Assembly (NCBI RefSeq): GCF_000499845.2
Contig: NC_023751.2
Coordinates: 14,292,280 to 14,356,279 of the forward strand
Reading direction: 5' to 3'
Length of the DNA stretch: 64,000 nt
DNA from: Phaseolus vulgaris
Taxonomy: Eukaryota; Streptophyta; Magnoliopsida; Fabales; Fabaceae
Positions 51,490 to 64,000 of this stretch are shown here, piece after piece (positions within the stretch are counted from its first letter, which is position 1; each line of letters opens with the position of its first letter). Made by a program: the position numbers and the translations under genes. The notes under the pieces are model-generated. The model saw only the letters and a program-made list of their open reading frames with translations, did not search any database and was not told the origin of the DNA.

Positions 51490-52984
51490 CACTACAAGAA
51501 AAATTGGGCTTTAACGGAGGTTAATATAACCTAGTAATTGATATAATTAATGGAGTTTTTTTAACCTTTCGTTAAGTTTCAAAGGTTATTCTAAAATCTA
51601 AAAAAAATAACAGAAGTTTTTTAACCTTAGTTAAATTTCAAAAGTTTATTTTAAAACCTCAGCAAAATAACATAGTTTTTTTTTTACCTTTGTTAAATTC
51701 CAAAGGTTTACTCTAAAACCCAAGCAAAATAATGGAGGTTTTTTAATCTTCAGTAAGTTCCAAAGGTTTATTCTAAATTTTCAAAAAAATAACGGAGGTT
51801 ATTAAATTCCAAAGATTTATTGTAGAATCTCAATAAAACACTCTAGATTTTCCAAACTTCAATAAATAAATATAATTAAATCATTTATAAATAAATAATT
51901 AAAAACTATATAGTTTTAATATATTTTATTATTAAATTCTCTAAAATTTTGAAAGTGTAACTTTACATAACAAATAAGTTTTCTAAAGTTTCATTTTTTT
52001 TTAAAAAAACTTAGCAAAATAGCCTTGGATAATAAGTTTTTTAACAACTAATCTTGGATAATAAGTATTTCAATAATATTTGCATATTTCTTATGATTGA
52101 TGGTAGTTGATTTATATAACTTCTAGTTTTTTTACGAGCTCATACTTTAAAAAACCTGACTTATCTTGTTTTAACTTTTGATGTACATATATTCTATGTT
52201 TAATTTTAGTTTTAGTTATAATTGTTAATATTTAATTCTCATAATTTTGAAATATTTTAAGTTAAGACTTTTATTTTAAAATGCACCAAATAATTAATTC
52301 ACTGTGAAAGTGAGAAGTAATGAAGTTAATTTCTCCTTGCAATATGTTCTTGCAATCTTTAGCCAATAACACACATGACTTTGAAGCTCACATCTGACTG
52401 ATGATGCAATTATTTAGGATATATAAAACAGTGATAAACACTAGTTGTTGCCAAGGTAGGTAACGGTGGTTTGTGGCCCAAGTTGGGGCAATAATGTGAT
52501 GGAAGCAATATTGGAGTAAGAAGAAGATATTGTCTTATTTAATATTTCTTCTCCTTAGATATGATAGACATAAGTGTAGTTGAATTGTGATTCCTTGTTA
52601 TGACTATCGTTGACGGCCATTGAGCTTGTGCTAGAGAACAGTGTGTCTACAGTGGAAGAGAGAAGTCAAGAGAATCGTCAGAGATGATGGAAAATGGGGT
52701 TGAAGGTTATTTCAAACGGCAAGTCATTTTATGAAAATTTTGAGACTCATGGTATTTTAAGAAGGTTTTGAAATCCATGGTAATTTACGGAGGTTCTTAA
52801 ACCTATGGTATTTATCAGGGGTTCTAAAAGAATTTTCCTAAGGTTTAAAAAAACCTTGGGAAACATGTTCCCCTGTAATAGTTTAGTGGAACAAATTGTA
52901 ACCTTGAATAAATGACTTAATAGAGATTTTAACTCTGGATAATGTAAAATAAACTTCTGTTAAAATTAATTTTTTAATGTAGTG
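51490..52984. mobile_element. Non-autonomous CACTA (En/Spm-type) DNA transposon, 1495 bp
   Basis: Begins CACTACAAGAAAAATTGGGC at 51490 and ends with TGTAGTG at 52984, whose complement is CACTACATTAAAAAATT. The same three bases, AGT, flank it at 51487-51489 and 52985-52987, the 3-bp target duplication expected for CACTA elements. The subterminal regions are filled with diverged repeats of about 60 bp built on ggaggtttttta / aaattccaaaggttta / ctaaaacc (51510-51840) and, near the other end, on catggtattt/gaggttctt (52735-52830). No transposase ORF, so it depends on a partner elsewhere. Confidence 0.88.
51510..51840. repeat. Subterminal tandem repeats of the CACTA element
   Basis: Five or so diverged units of roughly 60-70 bp, each with a ggaggttttttaa-like core followed by ttaaattccaaaggttta. 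In CACTA elements subterminal repeats bind the transposase; that role here is inferred. Confidence 0.7.
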
Positions 52985-55840
52985 AGTAGAGGTAAAATTT
53001 GCCTAATTAAAAAGAGGGTCTTGTATCACACTTATCCTAAATGACTGTAATTATAAGAAAATATTAGTACTTAATTAGATAAGTAGGTTAATTTTGGTAA
53101 GAGGTTGTAGTTGGACATAAAATTGGTGGTTGAGTAAGAAACCTGAGGGTTGAAAACCCAAATGAATGGCTCATACTTTTTTGACTTTATATGTGGGTGC
53201 ATTCCTTATTTCCTAACTTCTAAACTCTGCCCCAGTGAAAAGTATCCAAGTATTTGTACTTGGTGTTCAAACCACAATATAACAAATGTGTAACTTTGAA
53301 AAATATAGTTTGAAAACTCTAATTCTTAATGTGATGAGTTTAAATTTATAATCAAATGATATAAAAATATATATTAAAATAATAGTATTAAGAATTGTGA
53401 TGTAATTATATATAAATTATGAGTTATTAATGTATCATTACCAACTCTTTAACTACTTTCCACAAAATTAACTAGTTGAATTTTCAAAGTTCACAACGTT
53501 TCAAAATTTAACTACTTTCCCTATAAACCCTAAAGTAATTTTTTTAAATCATTTTGGATTTTAATAAAGACAATTATTTACTCACAACCAAGTCAATATT
53601 GCTAATACTGGTACACAAGTGATATTGATTTGTATTCACTAATTAAGTGGTATAGTATTTACATTTTAATACCACTTTAAATACTAAATAAACCATATTG
53701 AATGAACTCTACAAACCTATACCATTTTTTTGTGATATAAATTAATCACAAATTAAATCAAGTGTATAACAAAGTTGTTGTTTTTTATAATTATTATTTT
53801 AAAGTTCACAATAATATTGGTTTGTAATAATTATTTTTAGTCAATAAAAAACATCAATATTAAATTCTTAAATAAAGAAAGAAGTATACGTGACAGATTC
53901 GAAAATAGCTTTGGTTTGACACAATGAGAAAAATTCTTGAGTGATTGACTTAATATATATATTTTTTTAATCATATCTAAAGTTAAATTTTAGAACATTG
54001 TTTTTGCATGTAAAATTAGTAATAATAAGGATTTTACTGTGATTATGCTTTCTGACAAATGACTCAATATAAGAAAAAAAAGTTTATTATATGTAAGCTT
54101 GAGTTTGTAGTGGTGAAGGTAGTAAAACAAATTATGTTTTGAACCTTTTGTTGGCATCAATTTTCAAAAAACTAATTTACATAATGAAAACTAATAAAAA
54201 AACTAATTTTCAAAAAACTAATTTAGTCTTTTGAAAAATGAAATTAAATAACATTATAATGTTTATTGTTTATTTCTAGGTTTGTGAAACTGACATTTAT
54301 ATTACAATTTAGATTTCATTGCTTGGCTTCCACCACATTGTAGGTGAGTTTTGACCTTATATATATATATAATTTATTTATTTATTTATTTTTATTTTTT
54401 TTACTAAAATTTAACATATATATGCTCTGTCTTTTATTATTGTGGGTAGTTTTTCAGAGTTTGATTACAATTCCCTTTTAATAAGAGTAAATTTTGATTT
54501 CAACAATAAGTTTAGTTTATTTATGAGTTCTTTTGATTGATCAAGATAGAGTGCTTAATACAAATATGTGTAATCAACTAAAAGGTAGAGGATTTAACTA
54601 TACTTCAAATTGTTGTGACTGAAATTGTCTTTTTTTTAATACTACAAGCATGTCGATTAAGCATGAATTTGTGACTTTCTTATATTTATGTTCATTTGTT
54701 ACTTAGTGTCACTTAATATTTTTTGAGGATGCATTTTTGTTTCCTACTTGTTTTTTTCTTTTCTTCTATTTGTTAAAAAAAATAGTTTTAATAATACATT
54801 TATCACTAAATATTATAAATATGTATGTTATTAAAACTAAGTTATATCCAGCTTCTCACTTTTTATATTTTAAATTTTAAATATTTATGTTAATGTGAGT
54901 GTAGTTTGAGGAAGTGTTTAATAGCGGTATGATTGATCATTCGGAAAAGTTCACCTTGATCTAACTAAAAGTATGATCTTGGATTACATCTAAATCTGTT
55001 TCTGCTTATTTTTCTTATTTTAGTGTCTTAATCATCTAGTTTGTATGTTTTTTTTATTAGCTTGTATGTTTTTTTTATTAAATAACTTTGAACGTTAAGG
55101 TCTTTTTGTTTGAGTTGGACGAACTTGAGAGATTTAATTGTAATTGTAAGACTTTTCGTTTAGTTGGTTCTATTCTTTAAAATCTTTATATACATTGAAC
55201 AATTTTTAATTTGTATTGTTGTACAAAATTGTATTTTAATTGTAATAAGAAACGTCATGGATTAAATGACTAATTTAAATTAGTGGAACCAATTTTATAA
55301 CGCAATGAAATTGATGTTTCAATTTCAGTTTTCTTAATTAAACCAAAAATCAATAAGAAAAACTTGAGAAGGTCCTTGGTCTTCTGAATCCCTCCATCAG
55401 TATGCATGCACGAGGTATGCAATTATTTAATCTTTTTACACGTGAATTAAGCAGCGTGTAGAACCCGTTCGACAATTCATACGCGTGTGGTCAATTAATC
55501 AGGTCAAACAAAATACTCTCCTCCATATAATTCCTTTTAAAAATAAATACTTTGACCCTAAATAGTACAAATATTAATTTCACAATCATTATAATAACAT
55601 ATATTATTATTTTAAATTAAATTAATATATATAAAATTAAAATTCTAATGTATTAAATTGTTTGTAGTATCCAGATATCATCACTAAAACTTTATTTTAT
55701 CAAAATCACACATGCGTTTACTTTGACCATTGGTCTTCCTTCATACGTTTTTTTTTTTCATTATTTATTAAATTTAATTCTTACTTCACCTCATCCAAAA
55801 GTTATGCTCCAACCCCTCCCTTTTGTTTTGTTGCAACCAG
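52985..55840. other. AT-rich intergenic DNA
   Basis: No gene seen. A compound TA/TTTA tract lies at about 54358-54400. A short stretch at about 55390-55500 (gcatgcacgaggtatgc, cacgtgaattaagcagcgtg) is less AT-rich but unassigned. Confidence 0.5.
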
Positions 55841-55847
55841 TAAATTT

Positions 55848-55855
55848 TAATAATG

Positions 55856-55891
<36 letters not shown>

Positions 55892-55921
55892 TAATAATAA
55901 TAATATTATAATAATAATAAA
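55848..55921. repeat. Imperfect (AAT)n microsatellite
   Basis: AAT/ATA units with a few interruptions; responsible for a spurious poly-Asn frame on the plus strand. Confidence 0.95.
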
Positions 55922-56679
55922 AAAAAATATAGTTAAGAGAATTAAAGTTTAAATAACATGCAAAAAACGAAGGCTTTGTGTTTAAACGTGGATTTGAGAA
56001 TTAACTTTTGTGCTCGAGTATTTTAATCGTGATTTAGGGGCATCATTAATCACGAGTTTAGATAAGATAGATATACAGAAGGAAGATTTTGTCGATTTTT
56101 GAAGTAGGTACACTCTCCTCAAACAAAATTCATTTCATGAAAATCAGTTTTTAGATAAATCTAAATCACTTTATTTTGATACTTTTAGCAAAATCATTTT
56201 TGAAAAACTAATATTATTCAAAATAAAAACCCAAACACGCATGATACAAATTATATATCTTCTATACTGTACGAGTAATTTTAAGTTATATTTTATTTCA
56301 TAAATAATTTTTAGTACATTAACAAATTATCTTAACTATTTTTTTATTCTTTTTTAATATTTCAAGTTAAAAGTGGTTGTTATATATATATAACGAGTCA
56401 CATGACAAATTTTCAAGAATAAGAACCATGTTTTTTCCAGTAAAAAATAAATTATATGAGAGGTAATTGGGTGCTTTAGATTTTATTTTTTTTGAAAAAT
56501 CATTTCTATATTTGATTTGTTTTTACAATCTTTCGGCATTTATAAATAATGATAAATTACATCTTCCATCTTTGTGCACAAGTAAGAAGTGTTGTAAAAG
56601 AGAGTCTCGTATTGCAAAATAATAAATGAAAAAATAGAGTGTGATTTTGTAAAATAAAATAGTGTGTGGAAAAATCTTA

Positions 56680-57290
56680 ACGTTTCTCAGTGTCGTTGGA
56701 AGAGATCGCGGAAGTTCAGTGGAGACTGGATCTATTCCAAGAGTGTCGCACGATGTTGGCCCCTCCACCTAGAATCGTGGTTACACGACTCTGATCGTTC
56801 ACATCTCCGCATTGTTGGTCTTGCGGAATCTTGAAAATGTTGCAAGAGTTGTGGGTGATTGGCTCCTTCCTTCATGCGAGTCTTCCTCCATCTCCGACGG
56901 CCATGACCCCTCAACTAGGGTTTGACACTGCGGTAGTTGTGGGTTCTCCATCTATAAATATCGCATCTCTTTGTTTCAGAAAACGTATCTCTCACTCACA
57001 CTTCTTCTCTTCTTCATTTTGGCACTACGCGTGCACTGTTCATCTTCTTCTCTTCCTTTGCATCTCTCGTAATCCATTTTATTTTCTATTACTTTATAAT
57101 TAATTTTTTGGGTTTATTGGGTATTTACTCTTTTAAGAGTAACTTGCTAGTTTTGATCCTAGGACATTACCGGGAAGTTCCTGTTGTATCTTGGGGGACT
57201 TGTTCAATACACTGCGGATAAGTCCTTACAAACAGTGATTACTCATGTTTCTGGAAATATTGTTCGTTTTTAAAGCCTCATTTAATACAA
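56680..57290 (+). mobile_element. LTR-derived segment, copy 2
   Basis: A markedly GC-richer block in AT-rich DNA. It contains a promoter-like ctataaatatcgc at about 56951-56963 followed by a CT-rich leader, then the stretch 57120-57265 that is homologous to 25530-25650. A U3 region, TATA, leader order is what an LTR looks like. Open frames of 60-90 codons on both strands are not recognisable proteins. Ends and family not defined. Confidence 0.5.
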
Positions 57291-57369
57291 GAAGTATACT
57301 TTAAGTTTAACTAAATTTTACATAACCGATTCTTGAGGTTTGTATCCATTTATATACTCTTAAATGTTT

Positions 57370-57570
57370 TTATCCATCGTCAATGTGAGATCTGCAACAC
57401 ATCCTCTCACATCAAGACACGCTTTAACTTGTGTGTGAGACTATATAATGTGTGGTTAACAGTGACCTGATTAGTACAACAAATTTTCGCTAGGATAAAT
57501 TTTAAATGAATCTGATATCATTAAATAAAGTGAATTTTAAGACTAATTTAACTCACTTATAAAGTAAAAT
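57370..57570 (-). mobile_element. Decayed TRIM-like element, minus orientation
   Basis: Carries in reverse the phrases of the TRIM-like elements at 18448 and 59147: the complement of a tgatatcag primer-site-like phrase near 57512, followed by an LTR-like stretch to 57570. Strongly diverged. Confidence 0.3.
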
Positions 57571-59146
57571 TTGTACCTATTTATATATTATAAAATAAAA
57601 TATTTTAATATGAAATATCCAACACAACGTTGCCAACACATACCACATCAAGTTATCTATCATTTTAAAACAATCAGTCCATTATATGTTATTATATTTT
57701 TTTGTCTTTTAATTATTATATTTTATATCCCTATATTAATTGAATTTAGAATATAATTCAAAAAATGTCGTTATCTTAATATTAAAACAAATAACATAAA
57801 AATATTTTTATTAAAAAATGGGCAATTAAATAGTTGAAGTAAATGCAGGTGATGTTAAAAATGAAAGTTGAGAACTGCTAAACTCTCCATACAGAGAGAG
57901 GTATTGGAAGAGGGAATTAAGAAGGAAAAATTGAAAGAAGATCTGAACTCTGAAAGTCTCATAAACAAGGATGGATAACCAACCATATTTAATTTGGTCT
58001 AGCATGAAGGGAGCCGAATTGAGGTTAACCTAACGTTGTTCCCAACACACCCTTATAATCAAGAATGTTTTGTCTCTATGTGTGCCTCATTTTATAATAT
58101 TTTATTTTTATGATACATCATTTTTATTCAGACCAAGATCTTTAATTTTATATTACATTACCATATTCTAATCAATATTTTACCATTTTAATTATAGTTT
58201 TTTTATTATTCAAAATACCTTAAACATTCATACACTTTGTTTGGACAGAAAAATTGCGCTAGCAAACGGATAAGTTCTGGATCTATCCCGTTGCACAAGA
58301 TAAGCATTAACTGCGATAATATCTTCCAATTGATTACGACTTTTTTTGAAAAAAAATATTTTTTATTAACTATCATAATGCTATTGTATAATTTAACTAA
58401 AAAAATTGTTTACAGGTTGCAGCTTCTTTTATTTACTCTTAAAAAATATTTTTTTCACATCCATACTCCACCCTACATTTCAATAAATATTAATATATAA
58501 TTATTTATAATTTTTTTAATTATTTTAACATTTTATATTTTGATTATATTTTTATTTTAAAAAATTTTAATTATAAATATTAATATTTTATAGAGAGTGT
58601 AAAGTGGAACAGGGTGTCGTAATATCACCACCCTTTACTCTAATGAAATAAACAAATCATGTGTGAGGTTTTGTAAATCCTATAGAACATGTTTAATTTC
58701 TTATTTAAATAAATAAGAGTGTATTTGATGTGAATTGACCATCATATTATAATGTAAAGTATGTATTAATTTCATTTTCAGTTAATTATATATTTATAAA
58801 TGTATACATCATTTTTAATGAAATCTCTATTTCTAATAAAAAAAATTTAGATAAAATTGAAATTACAGATATTCCTCCACTTAAATCACACACATTAATA
58901 TTGTTTTCAATTTTAAATTTAAATAAATTGCAAATTTGTTATTATAATTAATTTAAAAATCTAGGAGTTTGTCATCCTTTTCCAAAGCCATGCTCTAACC
59001 TACGAATCTAAATGTGAAATTCACCATCTGCCTTTGGGAAAATAAAGGTTTCACCTGTGTCCTTTTGATTTTACTAAACTTAAATATGATTGATTTTTGG
59101 TGAAAATTCAAGTTCGATTAGGGATAGTGACATTTTATGATATATA

Positions 59147-59365
59147 AGTGTGAGTGTAAACTTTATCTTATAAATCGATTTTATAAGGTTGAGTTAAATT
59201 TAAAGTTCACTTTTTAATATAATATCATAACTATTTAGAGTCGTTGGACCTATGAGACCCCATACTATATAGTTTCACACACAAAAAGATTGCGTTAGTA
59301 TCTCACATCGACTAGAAATAAAAACACTAGTATATAAGTAAGTACAAACCTTACTTTATAACTAT
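59147..59365 (+). mobile_element. Degenerate TRIM-like element
   Basis: LTR-like phrase (cttataaatcgattttataaggttgagttaaatttaaagttcac), decayed primer-binding site (aatatcataact, about 59220), short internal part, then a second LTR start (ctcacatcgactagaaata, about 59309). Only fragments of these phrases are quoted as contiguous. No coding content. Confidence 0.45.
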
Positions 59366-61246
59366 AAATTTAGAAAAATAAAAATAAAAATTTATGAACA
59401 ACATGTTAGAGCTAGGCAACGTCTCTTATTTCAAAAAATAGTATACATTGTCCAAAAACTACACCTATATCCATTAAACGTGAAAAAAAAACTATACAGA
59501 AAATATTGTAAATTGAAAAGTAAACTATAAAATAATCACCACTCAATACATAAATAAAAAAATGAAGTTGGTTCCTAAGTTCTCTTCTTAATAAAAAAAT
59601 GAGATTCACTCGTAAGTTCTTCTTAGTGTATGTGTTTAAAATTTGTTTTTATCAAAATTGGTTATAAGATTAAATACACAATAGTAATATTTGAGTATAA
59701 GAGAATTATTTACTTTGAAATGTATTATTATCATGAATTGTTATAGTGACTTTTAATCTATTAAGATTATGTGTTGACATAGGAATAGGGAGTTGAAGAA
59801 ACATGAAAAAGAGTTGCCCAAATATTCATATCTCCATATGTTTTTTCAAACTTTTCTATTATTTCAAATGTAATATATTTGAAAGGTTTATATGTATAAT
59901 TTTAAGTTTAAGATTTAAAATATATTATAAAATAGAACACACATAAATAAAAGAGAAAAAGAAAAACAAAAGATATGAGAAGAAATATTTTTTTCTATTT
60001 TATTTTCCTTACTTAAATCAAAGTAAAAAATCTGAATATATACCAATAATACATTCATTCTAGGTCTAGTTAAAGAAACATAATATAAAATAAAAATAAA
60101 TAAAGACTAGAATAAAAAAAGATAAATTAAGAGTTAGAGATAAGTAAAAAATATTAAACCCTAAAAAATAAACACCTAAAAATTAGAAAAGACGAATTAA
60201 TATTAATTTTCTTTTATAAAGCTCGTATTCATATCCTTTCTTAGAATTTCTTAGAATATAATGTAGAAATAAATAAAGATGTTACTAAAAAGAAGGAATA
60301 GTTTGATTGAAGAAAATAAAAGTGGGAAAGAAAAAGAAAGATTGAGAGTGAGTGCAGCCGTGAGATTTTAAGGGTCATTGACCTTTTCAATGAATGTGCA
60401 TAGTGCTACCTACACGTCCAACCCACTTCTTAACCTACCATTTTCATCTTATTCTAACTCATTTTAAATATGCTTAAAGCTATACACTCAAAATATATTA
60501 ATTTTTTATTTCCTTATACGATAAGAATTAAAATTTTGGGTCTTGAGTTTGTTATCAATGTAATATACTAGGGATATTTTACATTTCTAAATATTTTATT
60601 TAACTTAATTATTTGTGTATCTTTTGTGAAATGTTTTTTATTTCAACATAATGAAATTATTGATGAAACTATGAAAAATGTGATTGTCATGGAAATTATA
60701 TAACCTTGTGTGAATATAGTGTTCATTGTGTTATAGAATAAAGAGAGATATTCAAAATTTATAGATATTCTAAATCATATAAATAAGTGCATTAGAAGAT
60801 GGAAGGTCGACAAATGTTATTTACTATCGGAAGAAAAGTCGTCTAAACTTTACAGGTATAGAAGAAACTACTCTAACATACTTAATTACTAATTGGACAA
60901 TTAAGATCAAAATTATGAAACAATTTAATGGTAAGGTATATAATGAAATATAAAGATATGACAAATCGGAGTATTAATTGTTCAAATTCAAAATCTTTTG
61001 ATGGAAAACGTTAAATCTTATCATTATTTGTATGATCACTCTTGTCTTTAGTAAGTAATAAAGGTGTATGAGATACTTTTATTAAATAAAAGTTTTGTGT
61101 TTTCTATATTTATTACGTGTTTTGTTTCTTATTCTAATTGTTACCTTATTTTGAGGTATATGATTTTAATTATTATATATTTTATAAAGAGCATAGGATT
61201 TTGTGACCAATGACATAAATTACTAGAAGAACATCATTAAATAAAG
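59366..61246. other. AT-rich intergenic DNA
   Basis: No gene or element ends recognised. Confidence 0.5.
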
Positions 61247-61577
61247 ATTAATTTTAGAAACAAAAATAATTAGTCACTATATTAACTAAATTAAATATAT
61301 TGTTTTATATACTAAAAAAATTTTAGTATCTACATTTGTTTCTATTATTAATAACTAAGTTTTAAATTTATATTTAATTAGCTAGTAAAGTTTTAACTAT
61401 CAACTAGTTAGATTTTAATGTTGATAACTAAAATTTTGATAACTAATTAAATATCTATTTAGAAACTATTTATTAATAATAAAAACTACTTTAGATATCA
61501 ATAATTATTTTAATTTTTAAATTAATATCTAATTTAGTTAATACAATGATTAATTATTTTTTATCTTTAAAATTAAT
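61247..61577. mobile_element. MITE-like inverted-repeat element, 331 bp
   Basis: Imperfect terminal inverted repeats of about 45 bp: the left end starts attaattttagaaacaaaaa and reaches tattaactaaatt; the right end read in reverse starts attaattttaaagataaaaa and reaches tattaactaaat. The interior is AT-rich with gataactaa/ttagctagt words and no ORF. A target duplication was not resolved. Superfamily unknown. Confidence 0.7.
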
Positions 61578-62790
61578 TTATATGGATAATGAAATCACTT
61601 GTAAGAAATAATAGATATTGAGATCACTACAAATACTCTTGTTATTTATTTTGTTTAAAAATATCATATTGACAAAAAATTAAATAAAAAACTATAAAAA
61701 TAAAGTTTAAAAATACAAAACAAATTGTACACAGTTTTTTTTAATAATTTAATTGCTATGCATTAAAAATATCATAAATTTTATATCCTTGCTAAATTGT
61801 AATTTTCTTATAAAATTGTATTTTTGAGACAATATTATATTATATAAATTTAAATAAATACTCATTGAATACATGACTAAGTTTATTAGCTTATTATTAT
61901 ATTTATACATTATTTTAATCCCAGTAATTAAAAAAATTAGATCCAACATATACTAAAGATGCAAAATAGTCATTTTCATTTTAGTGACCACAGTAGCGAA
62001 TAAATTATCTTAGTGACAAGTTATTAGATACCAGTTTAATAATATGTCATATGTTGCAACCATTTGATCGTTAATTTAAGTAACTTTGTTAGTATATTTT
62101 GGTCCCTTAATAATATTCAGCAAATAGCAATTGACAATGTGATTATAAAAATTGCACTCATCGAAATCGAGTGAGCCACATCATTGGACTTAGGTGACTG
62201 ATTAATCCAACAATTGAAATTACATTAAAAATACAATGTTAATAGATAACACTTATGATAGTTATGAAAATTTCCTACAAATTAGGAACTCATTTCATCA
62301 ACTAACACTGATTTATTGAAAATATCCTCTAAATACTTCCCTTTAAAACATGGCAATCTTTCGAGAAATTAGTTAACACTGATTTAATACAGATTTGACT
62401 CATCATTCAGATGACCCATGACTCAATATTATAAATAAGCTCTTTACAATGGAGTAAAGTACATTGTTTATCAATTTTACTATACACTCTCTTAATACAG
62501 TACTTGATCATCAGAGAACCATCAACAGGTTTATTTTTTACCGAATGCTGAAGAATCAAGGAGAAAGAGTCTTGAAGTCTAAAGGAGTGAAGTATTGAGG
62601 AGCAAGGAGCGACCGAGCAACCGATACCTACAACAATTATTACAGTTAATCTCAAGTACTATCTAGTCCCACCTTATATACAACTACAAAAATACAAAAT
62701 AATAATAACATGCTTGGACTATGTATATTGATCTTACAATAGATCGTCGTGTATGATTTTAAATAGTAATTTCATTTTTTGTTTGCTAAA
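61578..62790. other. AT-rich intergenic DNA
   Basis: An 82-codon minus-strand frame (62655-62407) and a 66-codon one (61949-61749) do not resemble known proteins. The first may belong to the adjoining LTR-derived region. Confidence 0.4.
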
Positions 62791-63260
62791 GTTCATGTAC
62801 TGTCGACTAGTCGAGTAGGCTGACATGGTTGAATAGCAATCGATCCACTCAAGCCTGGAAGGCAAATATACTGCCGACTAGCTAAGTAGGCCACATGGCA
62901 TTCGCTCCACTAGAACATGGAGGCAAATGTGTTACTGAGTAGACCGACATGGTCGTATAACCGAGAAGTTCGAATGACTCTCTTAATCCAAACACAATCC
63001 ATAAATCCACAGTTAACCGAAATTAAGCTAGTTTAGTGGTAAAATATGATTAAGATATGATTGGGCCCTCTTTTAGATCCACGAGCAGATCCATGACAAC
63101 TGAGACCCATCCAAAATATATAAATACCAAAGGAGACCCAACATCAAAGGTAATTTTTCACTTTCAACTCACTTGCACATTGTAATCCGACTAACTTGAT
63201 CGTCGAAGTGCCTTTGCAGGTTCAGGAGTATAAAACTCAATCCTATTCCACACACTTGAG
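62790..63260 (+). mobile_element. LTR-derived segment, probably Ty3-gypsy
   Basis: Contains diverged repeats of about 70 bp (ctgtcgactagtcgagtagg, ctgccgactagctaagtagg, then a third partial copy) at 62795-62960. These are followed by a promoter-like aaaatatataaatacc at about 63113-63128 and a leader ending caactcacttgcacattgta ... gtgcctttgcagg, a phrase familiar from legume gypsy-type LTRs. No coding domain is inside the window. Confidence 0.5.
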
Positions 63261-63299
63261 ATGATCCAAAGTTTTTGAAATCTTGAAAATGTTTTTGAT

Positions 63300-64000
63300 T
63301 AATCTCTTTTTCTTAGTTAATGCTAAGGAGCGTTAAACAACCTTTATATGACCTAAATCAATTAGTCAAAACAGTTAAATCAAAAACCAAAAAGCAATTG
63401 AAATCATTTAAAACAGTTCAAACCACTTAACATAATTTTGTTAAGCTTTTCACAAAAAAAACCAGTTGATTTATCGAAACAACCGGTTGATTCTATTTAA
63501 CAACAAAGCCAAAACAAAGCTAAGCTTTTCCAAACCATTTTAAAAATCACTAAGTGTCAAACAACCAGTTGATTCGAAATTTCAACAAGTTGAAATATCA
63601 CACCCTTTTAGAAAACCCATCTTTTCAAAATGGTAAAGATTCAATTGAACTTTGATCATCTTAAGGAGTGAATTAACAAGTTAAAAACTACAAGACACCA
63701 CACACACACCCAACAACAAGGTCTTCAAGCTTTGCACTTGAATTTGGATACATCAAAGCATCTTGTTCAACAACAACCACAAATAATATAATATTGAGAT
63801 CGATGCTTCGTCACAGTTTTGTCCTTAAAAGATGTCTTGGTGGATTAGATAAGAAATAAATATATAAATTGTCTTTAGTCTCAAATCTTGATCGATGTAA
63901 GATTATATTGACGATATGAAACATTAGGTATATGTTCTTAGCACTTATGATCATAATATTTAATAAACACATTCCTAAGCTAATTTAGTTTAAAATATTA
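63300..64000. repeat. Repeat-like DNA with recurrent caaccagttgatt words
   Basis: The words aaccagttgatt, aaccggttgattc and aaccagttgattcg recur between 63460 and 63570, a pattern common in legume repetitive DNA. No ORF or element ends; continues past the window edge. Confidence 0.35.

Noticed and set aside
55723..55911. Plus-strand frame ending in poly-Asn
   Set aside because: It is produced by the AAT microsatellite; no domain or gene context.
56831..57103. 90-codon plus-strand frame with hydrophobic C-terminus
   Set aside because: It lies in LTR-like DNA, overlaps a TATA/leader arrangement, and shows no known domain.

Overview
The window is nuclear DNA from a flowering plant, most likely a legume of the soybean/bean/cowpea group. 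The evidence is spliced genes with GT-AG introns, very AT-rich intergenic DNA, protein sequences that look like plant (especially legume) family members, and several legume-type retroelement signatures. The species cannot be fixed from the sequence alone. There are no operons, CRISPR arrays or bacterial features, and I recognised no tRNA or rRNA gene.

Four protein-coding genes can be supported. (1) 1-10214, plus strand: the C-terminal half of a PICKLE-type CHD3 chromatin remodeller, entered inside its helicase domain, in 15 exons. (2) 13367-17237, minus strand: a complete type-B response regulator of the ARR10/ARR12 kind (cytokinin signalling), 6 exons, 681 codons by my splicing, with one non-canonical GC-AG intron. 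(3) 32373-33206, plus strand: a single-exon, single-finger C2H2 (QALGGH) repressor with EAR-type motifs at both ends. (4) 46146-47743, plus strand: a deSI/PPPDE-type putative deSUMOylating or deubiquitinating thiol protease, 3 exons, 224 codons. Three of the four act in nuclear gene control, but nothing suggests that they form a co-regulated cluster.

The rest, about three quarters of the window, is AT-rich intergenic DNA built from mobile-element debris. The best-defined elements are: a roughly 2.0-kb Helitron on the minus strand (22584-24601) with a perfect 10-bp terminal hairpin, a CTAG end and A/T flanks; a 1495-bp non-autonomous CACTA element (51490-52984) flanked by AGT on both sides; a 5'-truncated LINE 3' end (40969-41891) bounded by an exact 16-bp target-site duplication; TRIM-like retroelements (one inside a PICKLE intron); a 331-bp MITE-like inverted repeat (61247-61577); LTR-derived pieces near 25.2-25.7, 56.7-57.3 and 62.8-63.3 kb; and two large local tandem duplications (34.5-36.3 kb and 37.8-40.5 kb), the second carrying palindromes and a 108-bp tandem array.

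I did not find a convincing new multi-gene system. The observations most worth a second look are the GC-AG intron in the response regulator, a possible stop-containing cassette exon in PICKLE, the duplicated palindromic locus at 37.8-40.5 kb, the cleanly bounded Helitron and CACTA insertions, and an unexplained open, gene-like minus-strand region at 10.8-11.8 kb.
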